A stretch of 15,776 nt of DNA. It comes from Allomyces macrogynus ATCC 38327. Lineage: Eukaryota; Blastocladiomycota; Blastocladiomycetes; Blastocladiales; Blastocladiaceae. The notes under the pieces were generated by a model. The model had not been told where the DNA came from, did no database searches, and saw only the letters and a program-made list of their open reading frames with translations. The stretch is taken from assembly GCA_000151295.1 (NCBI GenBank), contig GG745353.1, forward strand, positions 682,195 to 697,970. Reading direction: 5' to 3'. The position numbers and the translations under genes are program-made. Shown piece after piece: positions 1-10,030 of this stretch (its first letter is position 1; the number at the start of each line of letters is the position of its first letter).

Positions 1-39
1 CAACCGTCCCAGGACGCTTTGTCGGCATTGGTACCTTAC
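1..39 (-). other. Start of intron 2 of the Ras-binding-like gene (partial)
   Basis: A GTAAGG donor at 39-34 follows the last in-frame codon TTG. Beyond it the minus-strand frame loses its protein-like character. The intron continues past the window edge, so its acceptor cannot be seen. Confidence 0.5.
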
Positions 40-442
40 CAATGTGCCAATGGCCCAGGTCGTAACCTCGAGCTCGGCGCCGTCGTCAAGTAAGGCCTTG
101 AGGTAGTGCTTGCTGATCGGGAGCGAGCGGCGGTCACAAATGTGCTGCAAAATGTCCTTCATGGGCTTGGCGTACTCGGCCAGGATAACGGTGGTCTGGC
201 CCATGGGCAGGTGGATGCGCACGCGGCACGACTTGGGCTCCTCCCAGGGCGTCGCCAGGTCGTGCACGGGCCTAAGCGAGCAAGCCGACAAGACGGAGAC
301 GAGACGAGTGTTGGGGGTCAGGCGATCCGGCTGGTCAGCGCCGTGCCGTAATCCGGCGGCTACTCGACAGGGCAGGTACGGTACGGTACCCCGGGGCCAG
401 CAGCTGCCCGTTTGAGAGCGCCGGCTGGATCGAGTTCGACAT
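40..442 (-). CDS. Ras-binding-domain-like protein, 5' part (partial at left edge)
   Basis: This is the first part of a minus-strand gene that runs off the left edge. The start ATG at 442-440 sits in a full Kozak context (GCCGCCACCATGT). Exon 1 is 442-390 and exon 2 is 271-40; together they give 285 nt, 95 residues, ending in phase 0 at a GTAAGG donor. Residues 33-95 look like a ubiquitin-fold Ras-binding domain of the Raf/RGS12/RGS14 type: CRVRIHLPMGQTTVI (33-47) matches the two beta strands around an LPxxQ-T-V turn, and KPMKDILQHICDRRSL (53-68) matches the helix that follows. In that family the domain binds GTP-loaded Ras or Rap. The rest of the protein, and so whether it is a kinase, an RGS protein or a GAP/GEF, lies outside the window. 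The coding structure is well supported by Kozak site, splice phases and fold-like sequence; the domain name is inference from memory of the family pattern. It is divergent to the lipid transfer gene at 1075. Confidence 0.68.
272..389 (-). other. Intron 1 of the Ras-binding-like gene
   Basis: Inferred intron of 118 nt. The donor is the first of three tandem GTACC units (GTACCG at 389-384) and the acceptor is TCGCTTAG ending at 272 after a pyrimidine-rich stretch. Exon 1 ends in phase 2 and exon 2 supplies one base, so the codon GGG is completed across the junction. Reading through without splicing meets a stop soon after exon 1. Confidence 0.6.
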
Positions 443-1074
443 GGTGGCGGCGGCGGAAGTTGCGGCGCGTGCGGAGAACGAGACAGCGGGGTCCGGATCG
501 CGTGGAGCCCCGTCCAGGGCGCGGCGGCGACAAGTGCTCGTGCACGGGGGATACGCGGGGGGACGTGCGCGCCGTATTGCCGGTGCGGTGCGCTCGCTTA
601 GGCGCAAGCGCGTGGAATGGAACGCGGGTGTCGCGTCGCGTGCAGGCGCGTTCGGACAGTCGGATGCGCCAAGTGCGGGGGCCGGTAGGGAGCGGCCGGG
701 AGCGCGGCAAGGTCGCGTCGTCGTCGGCGGTTCGTTTGTGGCAGCGGCGCGTTGGTCGCGGCGGTGGAGGTGGAGACGGCGCGCGTCTCTTCTGAAAGGA
801 CGCGTTTTGATCATGCTTTGTTTCCGCGTCGCGTGCACCACGCGTGTCCCACGTGCAATCGTGCGAGACGGTGCTGCGCGGCGCGGCAGCTGCTTTTGCT
901 TCTCGACCACCGCCAGAATACCGTACCCCACGAGCAATTACCGCAGCAAACGCAACGCTCGCCCAACCAGCAGCGGCAAGCACTGCCAAGTCGCTGCTCG
1001 CACGCCGCGCGTGCTCCGGCCGCGCCAGACCAAGTCAACTCACCAAGCACCACCGTGTAAACCACCACTCCAAG
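443..1074. promoter_or_regulatory. Divergent promoter region and 5' leaders
   Basis: This 632-nt gap lies between two diverging start codons, at 442 on the minus strand and 1075 on the plus strand. It must hold both 5' leaders and probably a shared promoter. It is very rich in CG with many CGCG tracts and shows no clear TATA box. The last 60 nt before the plus-strand ATG are C- and A-rich, as is common in fungal leaders. Long open frames across it on both strands have no protein-like character and reflect the lack of AT-rich stop codons. Confidence 0.5.
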
Positions 1075-4000
1075 ATGCCCGAGCTCAGTACTTTTGTGAT
1101 CCTCGGCGCCGTCACCGCTCTCATTGTCGGTGCCGCCTGGCTCGCGCTCTTCCTCGGCAAGCAATGGCTCGCCACACGCCACCAGCTGCTCGTCGGCCGA
1201 ATCGGCTTCCTGCGCCTCGCGCAGATCGTTTGGACCCCCAAGCCAACCTCCTTGACGCCGCGCGTTACCGCGCAAACGACCGTCACGCTGCAGTCGTTTG
1301 TCCTGCACGTTCACTGGGATGCTCTGCGCGCCGTCAACCGCGCGACTGGCGCGCGTGTCGCGGCCCCCAAGCCGCGCTTGTTCTCCATTCACGTCACCGG
1401 ACTTGATGTTGCCGTGCACCTTGTTGAATCCGCTACCCCTTCTGTCGCTGCCAACATTCCGCGCGCACCCGCGGCCGCAAGATTGCGCCGCAATCGCAGC
1501 CTTTTCCACCGGTTTTTTGGGTCGCAGATACAAGAACTCGTTTTGCAGCTCGTGGTCTACGTGCTGGTTCGCTGGGTCGACCTCTGGATCGCCGACGTGT
1601 CCGTGCACACCATTTTCGACCCCGCAGCCGACACGGCGTGCCCGCCATGCCGTCTGCGGTACTACCAGAGTCATGCCCACCTGTCGGGTCTCTCGTCCAA
1701 GGAGTTGCTCGCGACCGCGTCGATGATGCCACCCGCGCCTGGCCTCGAGTCCGAGTCGGACCTCGGAGGCATCAACGACTTGCGATCCGACACGCAAACT
1801 GATCTCGGCACGTCGTATTCCGCGGGGAACGACGACCCGCCGGGTACGGTCGCGGTCGTGGCCACGTTCTCGGCCGCGACCCTCACCGTGGGCGAGAAGC
1901 TGGTCCTGTCCATGGCCGATACGAGTTCCATCAAGGCCTGCTTTGCCCTCCCATCCGCCGACGACATGCACCTGACGTGTCGCAGCGTGCTCATCGACTT
2001 GCCTCAGCTTGTTTTTGATACGGTCCCACTCGAAACCATCGAGCGCGTCGTCACCGCCATGACCGCGACCACGGCCCTGGACCCGTCGCCCACAGGCGCA
2101 CCAGGCGGCGCAACGCCCATGATCATTCGTACAACAGGTCTCGCGCACCCACCTCCACCGCGTACCGTGGCCCCACGGCGTGCGAGCCCGACCAATTCCC
2201 GGTCGAGCGACTCGGGCAAACCGACCACCTCAGCCGCCGTGCGCAGCCTCGTCCCCAAGCAAGTCACCCTCCAAATCCAGCGGATCCAAGTCTACCACGA
2301 CCCCTACGGGATCGACCTGACGGACCTGGCCATCTCCATCGACTCCCCGGACCTGCGCCAACTCGCACAACTCGCATCCCAAGCCGACGGATCCCTCTCC
2401 GCGCGGTTCCTGAACCTCTCGGTCCTGAAAAACCGTACGCCGGTTGCAAGACACGACGCGTTTTTCCTGGATGCGCGGCTCGACCTGCCCGCGGACGACG
2501 GCGAGCCCGCGCTCTTGTCGGTCAACAGCGAGTCGCGCGGAATTCACGTCAATGTCGAACACGCGCTGATGCTCGAGTGTCTGAGGCGGCCGGCGGCTGC
2601 CGCGAAACTCGCGCGCGCGGCGAGTACCGACCGCCGATCGACTACGCCCGTGATCCCGCACGCAGCGCTCGCGCTGTCCAATTCAGCGGCTGCTGCGGCG
2701 GGGAGTCCCGCGTTGGACCGCAAGTCGTCGCGGTTCCGCAGTCCGAAGCGGCTGTCGTCCACCGCGTGGGACACGATGCGGTCGCCTGGTGCCGCGGGCA
2801 ATCCGAACGACCCGCTGGTCCCGCCGGCATTGCGCCGGTTCCTGCGCATGACGCGCGTCCAGGCACAGCATGCGGTCGTGCGCGCGAGTTTAGTCGTGCA
2901 CGTCTTGCCGACGGCCACGGTGAATGCGAGTGTCCAGGACGTCGCGGTCGCTGCGAGTGTCGCGGGCTGGCCGAGTGTGCAGGGGGAGACGAGTGTCACG
3001 GTCGGTGCGGTCACGGTGCGGGTCAAGGCGGCAGAGGGTGCGGGTGCGATTGCGGCGGATGTGGTGGCAGTAGACGTGGACGGAATCCAGGTGGAAGGCG
3101 CCGTGTCGGTCGTCGCGGGTGGGGACGGCGCGCCGTTGCCGCCGCTCGATGCTAACCTGGACGCGCGAGTGGATACGGACGTGTTTGCAGCAGCCACGGT
3201 CGTGTGCCAGGTTGACGCGCAGGTGCAGCGTCCTGTCTTCACAATCGCCGCGTCGCCGGCACTCGCGACCACGATTCTCGGCGTCATGGACCTGGCCCAA
3301 CGGTTTACCATGGCAACGCCGCCACCGCCTACGGCGCGCGCATCTGTCTCATCGCCCATCATCTCGCCCATGACCGCCAGTTCGAATACCGGAATCAGCG
3401 CCGCGATCGGCGCGATGAGCGTGCGCACGACCGCGCAAAATCACGGCGACGCAAGTCTCCTATCCGCGTCCTTGCCGACGACACTGCGACCTACCCGGGC
3501 CCAGCCGCCGCCGCACCCATGACACACCGCGTCGACCTCACCGTCGACAGCTGTGCCGTCGGGTACTCGCAAAAGCGCCCGGCGTGCGGCGCGCGCGGCG
3601 CATTCGACGCGGCGGTTCGGTCCCCGGCACCTGCTACGGCGATGCCGGCGAGCGCAACCACGGCCGAAGCCGCTGCGGGCCGCACGATGCGTGTCGAAGA
3701 GGTGGTGATTGACTGCGACGGGGTGAGGGTGGCGCGGTACGGTGCCGGCCCTGCGATGCCGTCGGAACCAGTCCTCATCGCGCCGCATGTGGTTATCGAG
3801 CACAAGGCACATACCTGGCAGGTGTTGGCAGCGCAGGATACGTTGCCGTCGCTGCACCACGCGGCGTCGACGAGCGTGCAGCTCGATGAGCACGTCGATG
3901 TGTGGTTCGCGATCCCGATGCATCAGTGTGCCATGACGGTGCTGCGGCACTTGCGGCCCGTCATGGACCATACGCGTGCGAGAACACCGCCGGCCGATCG

Positions 4001-7000
4001 GGCTGCAGCTGCGCGCCGTGTCTCGATCACGAGCCTCACGACCAAGACGGCGGCTTCGGCAACTGCCGATGTGCACGCGGTCGGGGCCACGGTAACGCTC
4101 GTTCTTCCAGACCAAGTGCGGATCGTCGTGCGGATGCCCGACATTCACGCGACCGTGCGGTCCGACGAGGGGGCCGGCATGCGCATGCCCGCAGCGTCTG
4201 TGACCGTGCAAAAGATCGAAGTGCTCGCGACCAAGTCGCGCACGACGCTCGCGCAGCAAAAGTGCGCGCAGTACGCGACGTTCTCGGTCCCGGAACTATC
4301 GGCGCAGGACGCACTGTTCTCGCTCGGCGCGATGCACCGCGTCGAGTGCACGCTCGCGCCACCGAGTGTGGGCATGGCGCCGGGCGCCGCCGGGTCCGCC
4401 GGGTGCTTGACGGTCGCGGCCAAGGAGTTGGCGCTGCAGGTGCCCTACGGGTACTGCTTAAAGGATGTGATTGAGAACATGGGCGTGTTTGTCAAGCTCG
4501 TGAAGCCACCCAAGTCGCGCACGGGTGGGGACGACGAGGATGAGTTTGATATGCCCGTGCGCGTGATGTTGGACCAGGTCGCGTTCACAGTCGAGGACGA
4601 TCCGTTCGAGGCAAAGCTCGGCCAGATTTTCCGCAACGGCAAGGACTTGCAGCGGTCGCGGCTCGAGCGCGAGCGCGAGTTGGCCAAGACGCTTGCCGAG
4701 GCGCCAGGCATTGACCAAGGGCCGTTCTGGGCGGCACTGCACACGTTCCACGCGGCCGAATGGACACGAGTCATGGCGTCGGCCGCCGAGTCGGCCGTGC
4801 ACTTGATTTCGCTGCGCATGGAAGCGGTCGATATTTACCTGACCCCGCCGTCGCTCATGTCCCCGACACTCGCGACCACGTGCCACCTGATCGACAAGGC
4901 CACACCGAGCGTCGCCGAGTTTGACTTCGCGTTGGCGCGCGACGTGTCGATGCGGTTCCGGTCGCTTGGCGTGCACATTCGCGACTACCCGTTACCGCTC
5001 GCGTCGTTGCCCGCGAGCGACCGGGCTGGGACGCACCATATGCTCCATGGGTTGGTGATTCTCGCCGAGCCGATTGCGCCGCCGGCGTCGACATGTGTCT
5101 TGGCCGTACCAGTGGATAATTTCGGGGAGACGCTGACGCTGCACGTGGCCAAGGCCATGGCGCCGATCAAGTGTTACGCGACCATGTCGCTCGACCTCGA
5201 GAGCCCGATGTCGTACCATTGGGGGCCGGCCGTGGAGCCGGCACTGGCGGATCTGTCCCGCGTCGTGGACGAGTTTACGGAGCCGTCGCTCGATCCGAGC
5301 GAGCCGATCCCGTGGTGGGACAAGATTCGATGGTACTTGGTGTTTGCTGGCTGCTCTCCGTGTCCTTGACCATGTCACTGATCTTTTTTGTATCAACTGG
5401 CAGGCTCGTGCACGGCAAGCTCCGCATCGAAGCGCCAGCGATTCATGTGCATGTTCTCGGTTCGCGCAACCCGTACTACAACCGCCTCGCCGGCGACGGG
5501 TCTGATGGCGTCGTCGTCTCGTCGCGCAGCAACGTCAAGCTGACCGTCTCGTCTGCGACCGCGGCCACATGGACGTGCGACGAGCTCGAGGTCGCGATCG
5601 TGCAGCCGCGCGTCACGCCCGCCAGCCTCCGCCCAAGCTCTGCCATGGTCGCGGCCGGTGGAGGCGGGAACGACCGCACGCACGATGCGTGGGGCACGCA
5701 GCATGCGCAACACGACCGCGACGTGGTCATGTCGCTGCAGGGCAACGTGGCCGTTTCGCTCGAACCTATTTTCGAGTGCCTGCGCCCCGCCGCCTCGCAC
5801 CACGACGTCTACCTCGTCGCGCCCGAACACGTCCCGCCTGCCAGTGCGGAACAGCACGACTCGTTCCTGCACTTCCGGTCGCTGTCGATGGCAATTGTCG
5901 CGAGCATCCAGTGCGACTCGGCCTCACCTACCCGTCCGGGGACCGCCGGGACCACAGGCGACGCCGCCTCCCCCGGCGGCACCCCGACGTTCCACACGTT
6001 CACGTTCTCGCCGCGCGTGGAAAAGTACGTGGCCGACCTGGTCGAATTCAACGTGCAGAACAAGCCTGTGGCGATGCGCCGCGGCGCTCTGTTCCCGCTA
6101 TCAACGCCCAAGTACTCTGCCAAGAAATTTTCGCTGTTTCTGTCGCGCGTCGCACTGCGTGTGACGCTGGCGCCGCTGCTCGTCACAATCTGGCACCAGG
6201 AACGTGCGATTTTGAACCCGGACGACGCGATTGGACTGCGTGCGGTGGTTGGGCGCGGGTCGATTGATTTCCATTGCGCGCGGTTCCGGTCGCACGACAC
6301 GCACTTGTCGCCGCCGCCGTGGTATATCGATACGTCGGATGTTGATTTTGCCGACGTGTACGTCCCTGCTTGTCGCGCTCTTCTGCGCCCCTGAGAATTC
6401 CGGCGGATGTCTCATATTCTGCCATTCTTAGCGAGATCCGCTCGGTGGTGCTGACGACGCGGCCGTCGACGCTCGTCGGCAACTCGCAGTACACGGCGTA
6501 CGAGGCCAACGAGACGGTGCAAGTGCGGTTCGCCAACCACTTTTTGGCCATGGGCGTGCAGTCGATGCCGTTCTTCTGGACGCCCAAACTCGCGTACTCC
6601 CGCAAGAGCGATGTCGATTATGGCCGCGAGTCGAGTTTCGGGCGCGATATCAACAAGGTACAGCTGCAGTACGTTGCTATTTACCCCTTGCCACGCACGA
6701 GAAAGCGATCCTCTGACCGTTCGTCCTCGGCACAGACTGTTGCACGAGTACCTCGCTCATGCCGCGCTCGACCGGCAAGGCCGTCGAATCGTCGAGTATC
6801 GCATCTCGCAACTCGAGTCCAACGACCTGTTCCACGTCGACCAGGACGACTATGTGCATTCGTTTGTGATCCACAACTCGCGGTTGCTGTGGGACGAGGA
6901 CGTGCGCAACAACGTCTTCAAGCTCGTCGACCTGCACCAGCGGTCCTCGCTGCTCTCCTTCTACCTGTCGACCACGTCGTTGCGCATCTTGCGCGAGCTC

Positions 7001-9862
7001 GAGAATCTCGTGCGCGAGCAGGAGCAACAACAACAACAGCAGCAGTTCCAGCAACATCAGCAGCAGCACTTGGCCGAGTCGCAAGAGGCACTGCACCTCG
7101 CGCGCATCTTGCAACCGGCGATGCAGCGCAGTTTCATCCGGTCGATCTCGCAGGAACAGCTGGCCATGGCCGACGAGGAGCGGTGGCAGCCGATCCTGAC
7201 CAAGCTGCTTGGCAACGACGGGAACGCGAGTGCCACGGACCTGACGGCGGCCGCGGGCGGGACATTGAACCGGCGCGCGAGTATGGCGAGCGGGTTCTCG
7301 CCCGCCGAAGAGGTGGTCAAGTTCTTGATGATCCAGTTCCTGAACCCGCAAATCAAGCTGTGCACGCCCAAGGCCGACGACGCGCCCGATGGGTCGTGCT
7401 TTGTTACGACCGAGAACACCATGGTCACGCAGCACGACGTGCTCGTGAACGGCGCCTTGGTCAAGACGGTCACGCACGCCGAAATCTCTGACGCGAATTT
7501 CAGTATTTCGGCGATGCAAGAGTCGGCGCTCGCACTGGGGTTGGCAGCCCCGTACCTCGCGCCGGCGTGCGCGCTGTGGATTCCGCTCGAGTTTATTCTG
7601 ACGCCGGGCGCCAACGTGCTCTCTCCGAAGCTCGACCCTGCCGACGCTGGTGGGTGGAACGGGGGTGGCGGTACACCGTCGTCGTCGACGGTAAGTGCTG
7701 CCGACCATCGTTTGCCGCCCGGGTTCAAGCGCGTGATCTCGCGCGCGTCGACGCGCGTCCACCACCAGAAACTGAACCCGGCAATCAGTGCCAAGCCGTG
7801 GGAGGCGGATCTCGGGCTGACCGAGGAGCAGGACACGTGGCAGCTGGAACTGACCGACTTTGTGATTGCGACCGACGCGCTTGCCTACAGCGTGTTGATG
7901 GGCGTGATTGCCAAGCTGCTGATTTACCGCGACCCGACGCGCTCGCAGCACCAGGAAAAGCTTGAGACGATTTTGTTGGCCGTGCAGGCCGACGACGTGC
8001 GCGTGCTCATGGCCTCGATCACGGCGCTGCGCCAGGAAATCATGGACTTGCGGCTCGCATTGCACTACGACGTGGTGATTCTCGAATCCGGGCACCCGGA
8101 CGTCGATGGCACGTCGCGGTGGGGCGAGATCTTGGCGCGGGTCACGGAGATCCAGGACCATTTGCTCGTCGTCATGGACGCGTTCAAGATCATTTACCGT
8201 AGTCAGAGCCGGCAGGAGCGCGCGCGCGGTGCCGTCGGTGCCAGTGCGGGGATGCGCAGTGCCGGCGCGAGCTCCGACCGGCTCAACCAGCAGCCATCAA
8301 CAGCATTGGGGGGCGCGAATGCACACCCGATTTACCAGACGACGATCAAGGCCGGCGACGTGGTCTGGTACATGCTGCAGTCGGAGACTCAGGCGCCGTT
8401 CCTGCAATTACGGCTCAGCCACGTGCTCTTTACCCTGCTCGACTTCACCGACCAGTCGCGCAAGTTCCAGCTGCTGATCGACCGCGTCACGGGCAGGAAT
8501 CTGCTGCCGAATCCCGTGTTCGAGAATGTCGTCGACGTGTTCCACGACGTGGCCACGAGCAACAATGTCGTGCTCCCGCCCGTGATCGATGTAGGCATGC
8601 AGAAAATGGTGCGCGTCTACTGGCACGAACTTGCGCCGGTTGCTGGGATTGCGCTCGTCGAGCACTTTGAAGTAAATTTGGCCCCGCTCAAATTTTCCAT
8701 GACCTACGAGCTTGGGCGGCGCATCGTCAACTTTATTTTCCCGCTGCGCGCCAAGAGTTCGACGGCCACCGCGAACAACGCGGGGTCGAACCTCGGATCG
8801 GCCAATGCATCAAGCGAAGCTGCCGCAGGGCTCGCGAGCACGACGAGCAGTAGCGGTGGCAGCGGTGGCAGTGGCGCGGCACGCAGTGATGTCGTCGAAA
8901 CGGCGTCGATCATGTCATCGGCGGCGCGCCGGAAACGGCCGCGCGATATGAGCCGGTCAACGTCGACCGACGCGCTGCACCAGATGAAGTCGCGCGCGTC
9001 GCAGAACCGCACGTTCGTGTATATCAAAATGCCCAGCGTTGCGCTGTGTATCAGTTATCGGGTACGATTTTCGGTTGAGTTCGTCGAAAAGCAAGGTGCG
9101 GAAGCGGAGTGGACTGACTTGAGGAATCGGTGGTGCAAAAAAACAACAGGGCAACAAGGAAAAGAACATTGAGGACATCAACGACTTTGTTCTGACGATG
9201 CCGACGCTCGAGTACCGCAACCGCACCTGGACGTGGCTCGAGTTTTTGACGCAGGTCAAGAAAGGTACTTGCAGCATGGCCTCCATCCAGCGGGATTTTG
9301 TGCACGCAACGGCCATTTACTCTTCCTCCATCGTCCACCAGACGTCTTCTTTGCGGTGCTCGGCCATACAGGCCAGCTGCTGCGCGCCAAGGTGTTCCCA
9401 AGTCGAAGCACGTCGACTACGCCGCAGCCCGTGCTGACAGCAATTGTATCGGCATCGTCACCGACCATGACGATATCGGTAATGCCGGCCGTGACCGAGT
9501 CCCTTCCGTTGTCCACGGACCCGGACGACACCACGTCGGTCTACACGGACATGAGCGCCACGACGTCGACGCTGCGTCTATCGCCCAATTTCGTTTCTCG
9601 GAGCCCCGGCGTGTCGAGGGAGGACCTGCAGGCCGGATCGTCGTCGTCGCAGGGTGCGTCGCCGCGCGGGTCGCCCAAGTCGTCACGGCCGCGGTTGCTT
9701 GGTAACTTGCTGTACGTGATCCTCCCGGGCGCCGGACACGGTGGAGAAGATGCGGCTGATCCAGAGCTTTCTCATAGTGGACTGCGTCGAAATGAGCCCA
9801 AGCAGGTGCCGCCCGTGGACCCGGACGAGGTCAAGCGACGGCTCCTGTTTGGATTGCAGTGA
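1075..9862 (+). CDS. Fmp27/Hobbit/SABRE-type bridge-like lipid transfer protein (BLTP2 family), 8 exons
   Basis: Proposed exons: 1075-3454, 3505-5332, 5404-6357, 6432-6668, 6736-9061, 9150-9264, 9342-9711, 9778-9862. They sum to 8,295 nt, an open frame of 2,764 codons plus TGA, close to yeast Fmp27 (about 2,600). The family forms long hydrophobic-groove rods that move lipid at ER-plasma membrane contacts, anchored in the ER by an N-terminal helix. Here residues about 7-28 are a hydrophobic segment (VILGAVTALIVGAAWLALFL). Family hallmarks in order: RDYPLPL near 1290; PWWDKIRW plus HGKL across the exon 2/3 junction near 1400; HNSRLLWDEDVRNN near 1845; a Gln tract near 1893-1911; FVYIKMPSVALCISY ending at 2574; TMPTLEYRNRTWTWLEF near 2591-2607; KKDVFFAVLGHTGQLLRAK near 2611-2629; a C terminus of DEVKRRLLFGLQ. 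The start at 1075 was chosen because the membrane helix follows at once and A is at -3; an in-frame upstream ATG at 844 would add 77 low-quality residues. The first intron is doubtful (see 3455-3504). Family assignment is from remembered motifs and is strong. Confidence 0.88.
3455..3504 (+). other. Frame change in BLTP2: candidate 50-nt intron or one-base frame break
   Basis: Protein-like sequence moves from reading frame 1 to frame 3 somewhere between about 3300 and 3510. One GT-AG pair that restores the frame is 3455-3504 (donor GTCTCC, acceptor GGCCCAG), joining GDA to TAAAPMTHRVD. It is shorter than the other introns and is the only one without a GTAC donor. A second solution is a missing base in the AAAA run at 3437-3440, after which frame 3 reads KSRRRKSPIRVLADD into the same downstream exon. 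A third pair, 3346-3398 (53 nt), also fits by phase but leaves an arginine-heavy junction. Confidence 0.4.
5333..5403 (+). other. BLTP2 intron 2
   Basis: A 71-nt intron with donor GTACTT and acceptor CTGGCAG, preceded by a T-rich tract and an ACTGAT branch-like site. Splicing in phase 2 rebuilds TGG and joins PWWDKIRW to LVHGKLRI, which restores a conserved Fmp27 block. Frame 3 otherwise runs into a stop at 5367. Confidence 0.88.
6358..6431 (+). other. BLTP2 intron 3
   Basis: A 74-nt intron with donor GTACGT and acceptor CATTCTTAG. Splicing in phase 2 makes the codon GTC and joins DFADV to EIRSVVLTTRP. The upstream frame would otherwise stop at 6392. Confidence 0.85.
6669..6735 (+). other. 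BLTP2 intron 4
   Basis: A 67-nt intron with donor GTACGT, a CTCTGAC branch-like site and acceptor GGCACAG. Splicing in phase 2 makes CAA and joins INKVQLQ to LLHEYLAHAALD, after which the conserved HNSRLLW block follows in frame. Confidence 0.85.
7022..7068 (+). repeat. Mixed CAA/CAG tract coding for a Gln-rich run in BLTP2
   Basis: Interrupted CAA/CAG codons give a stretch of Glu, Gln, Phe and His with Gln runs of up to seven, near residues 1893-1911. It lies after the conserved block around 1845-1880, where other family members have a variable linker. The mixture of CAA and CAG argues for an old, stabilised tract rather than a fresh microsatellite. Confidence 0.85.
9062..9149 (+). other. 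BLTP2 intron 5
   Basis: An 88-nt intron with donor GTACGA, a GGACTGACTT branch-like site and acceptor AACAACAG. The phase-0 junction joins CISYR to GNKEKNIEDIND, matching the conserved order of SYKG-then-NIED in Fmp27 proteins. Confidence 0.9.
9265..9341 (+). other. BLTP2 intron 6
   Basis: A 77-nt intron with donor GTACTT and acceptor CCACCAG after a pyrimidine-rich stretch. The phase-1 junction rebuilds GAC and gives KKDVFFAVLGHTG, which matches the conserved LKKD-then-HTG segment of the family. Confidence 0.9.
9712..9777 (+). other. BLTP2 intron 7, 66 nt, length a multiple of three and without a stop
   Basis: Donor GTACGT, branch-like GGCTGATCC about 20 nt before the acceptor, then CTTTCTCATAG. 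Because it is 66 nt and lacks an in-frame stop, an unspliced open frame reads straight through to the same TGA at 9860-9862. Splicing in phase 2 makes CTT and gives LLGNLLGLRRNEPK; retention would insert 22 residues. The signals are as good as those of the required introns, so splicing is favoured. Confidence 0.65.
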
Positions 9863-9956
9863 AAATGCTTACTTTGAGCGGTTTCATTGTCGTTTCCAAA
9901 AGGCATTTTTGGAGGGTTTTTGAAATCCATTGCTGTTATTGCTGACGATTTTTGTG

Positions 9957-9978
9957 AGGAATGTCTCACGGCATTCCT
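9957..9978. repeat. Short perfect inverted repeat after BLTP2
   Basis: AGGAATG (9957-9963) and CATTCCT (9972-9978) form a 7-bp stem with an 8-nt loop, about 95 nt after the BLTP2 stop. A competing 5-bp stem, GTGAG with CTCAC, overlaps it. It may lie in the 3' untranslated region. No AATAAA was seen nearby. A stem this short can arise by chance. Confidence 0.35.
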
Positions 9979-10030
9979 ATGAAAGATCACTGGCCTGATC
10001 CTGCTATCGACGGCCCCGCGCTCCCTCTCT

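Noticed and set aside
844..1074. Upstream in-frame ATG extending BLTP2 by 77 residues
   Set aside because: The extension is Ala/Arg/Ser-rich without conservation-like features, and would push the ER-anchor helix away from the N terminus, where the family has it.
811..2148. Long minus-strand open frame of 445 codons across the start of BLTP2
   Set aside because: It is antisense to a clearly coding exon and has low-complexity Arg/Gly-rich translation; it exists because GC-rich DNA has few stop codons.
7691..7768. A possible 78-nt intron with a perfect GTAAGT donor and CACCAG acceptor, length a multiple of three
   Set aside because: Removing it would delete GFKRVISRASTRVHHQ, which resembles a conserved RI-PRTSASF-type segment of fungal Fmp27 proteins, and it lacks a good branch site and pyrimidine tract.
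6677..8161. Minus-strand open frame of 494 codons inside BLTP2
   Set aside because: It mirrors the coding strand; its leucine run is the complement of the CAA/CAG tract.
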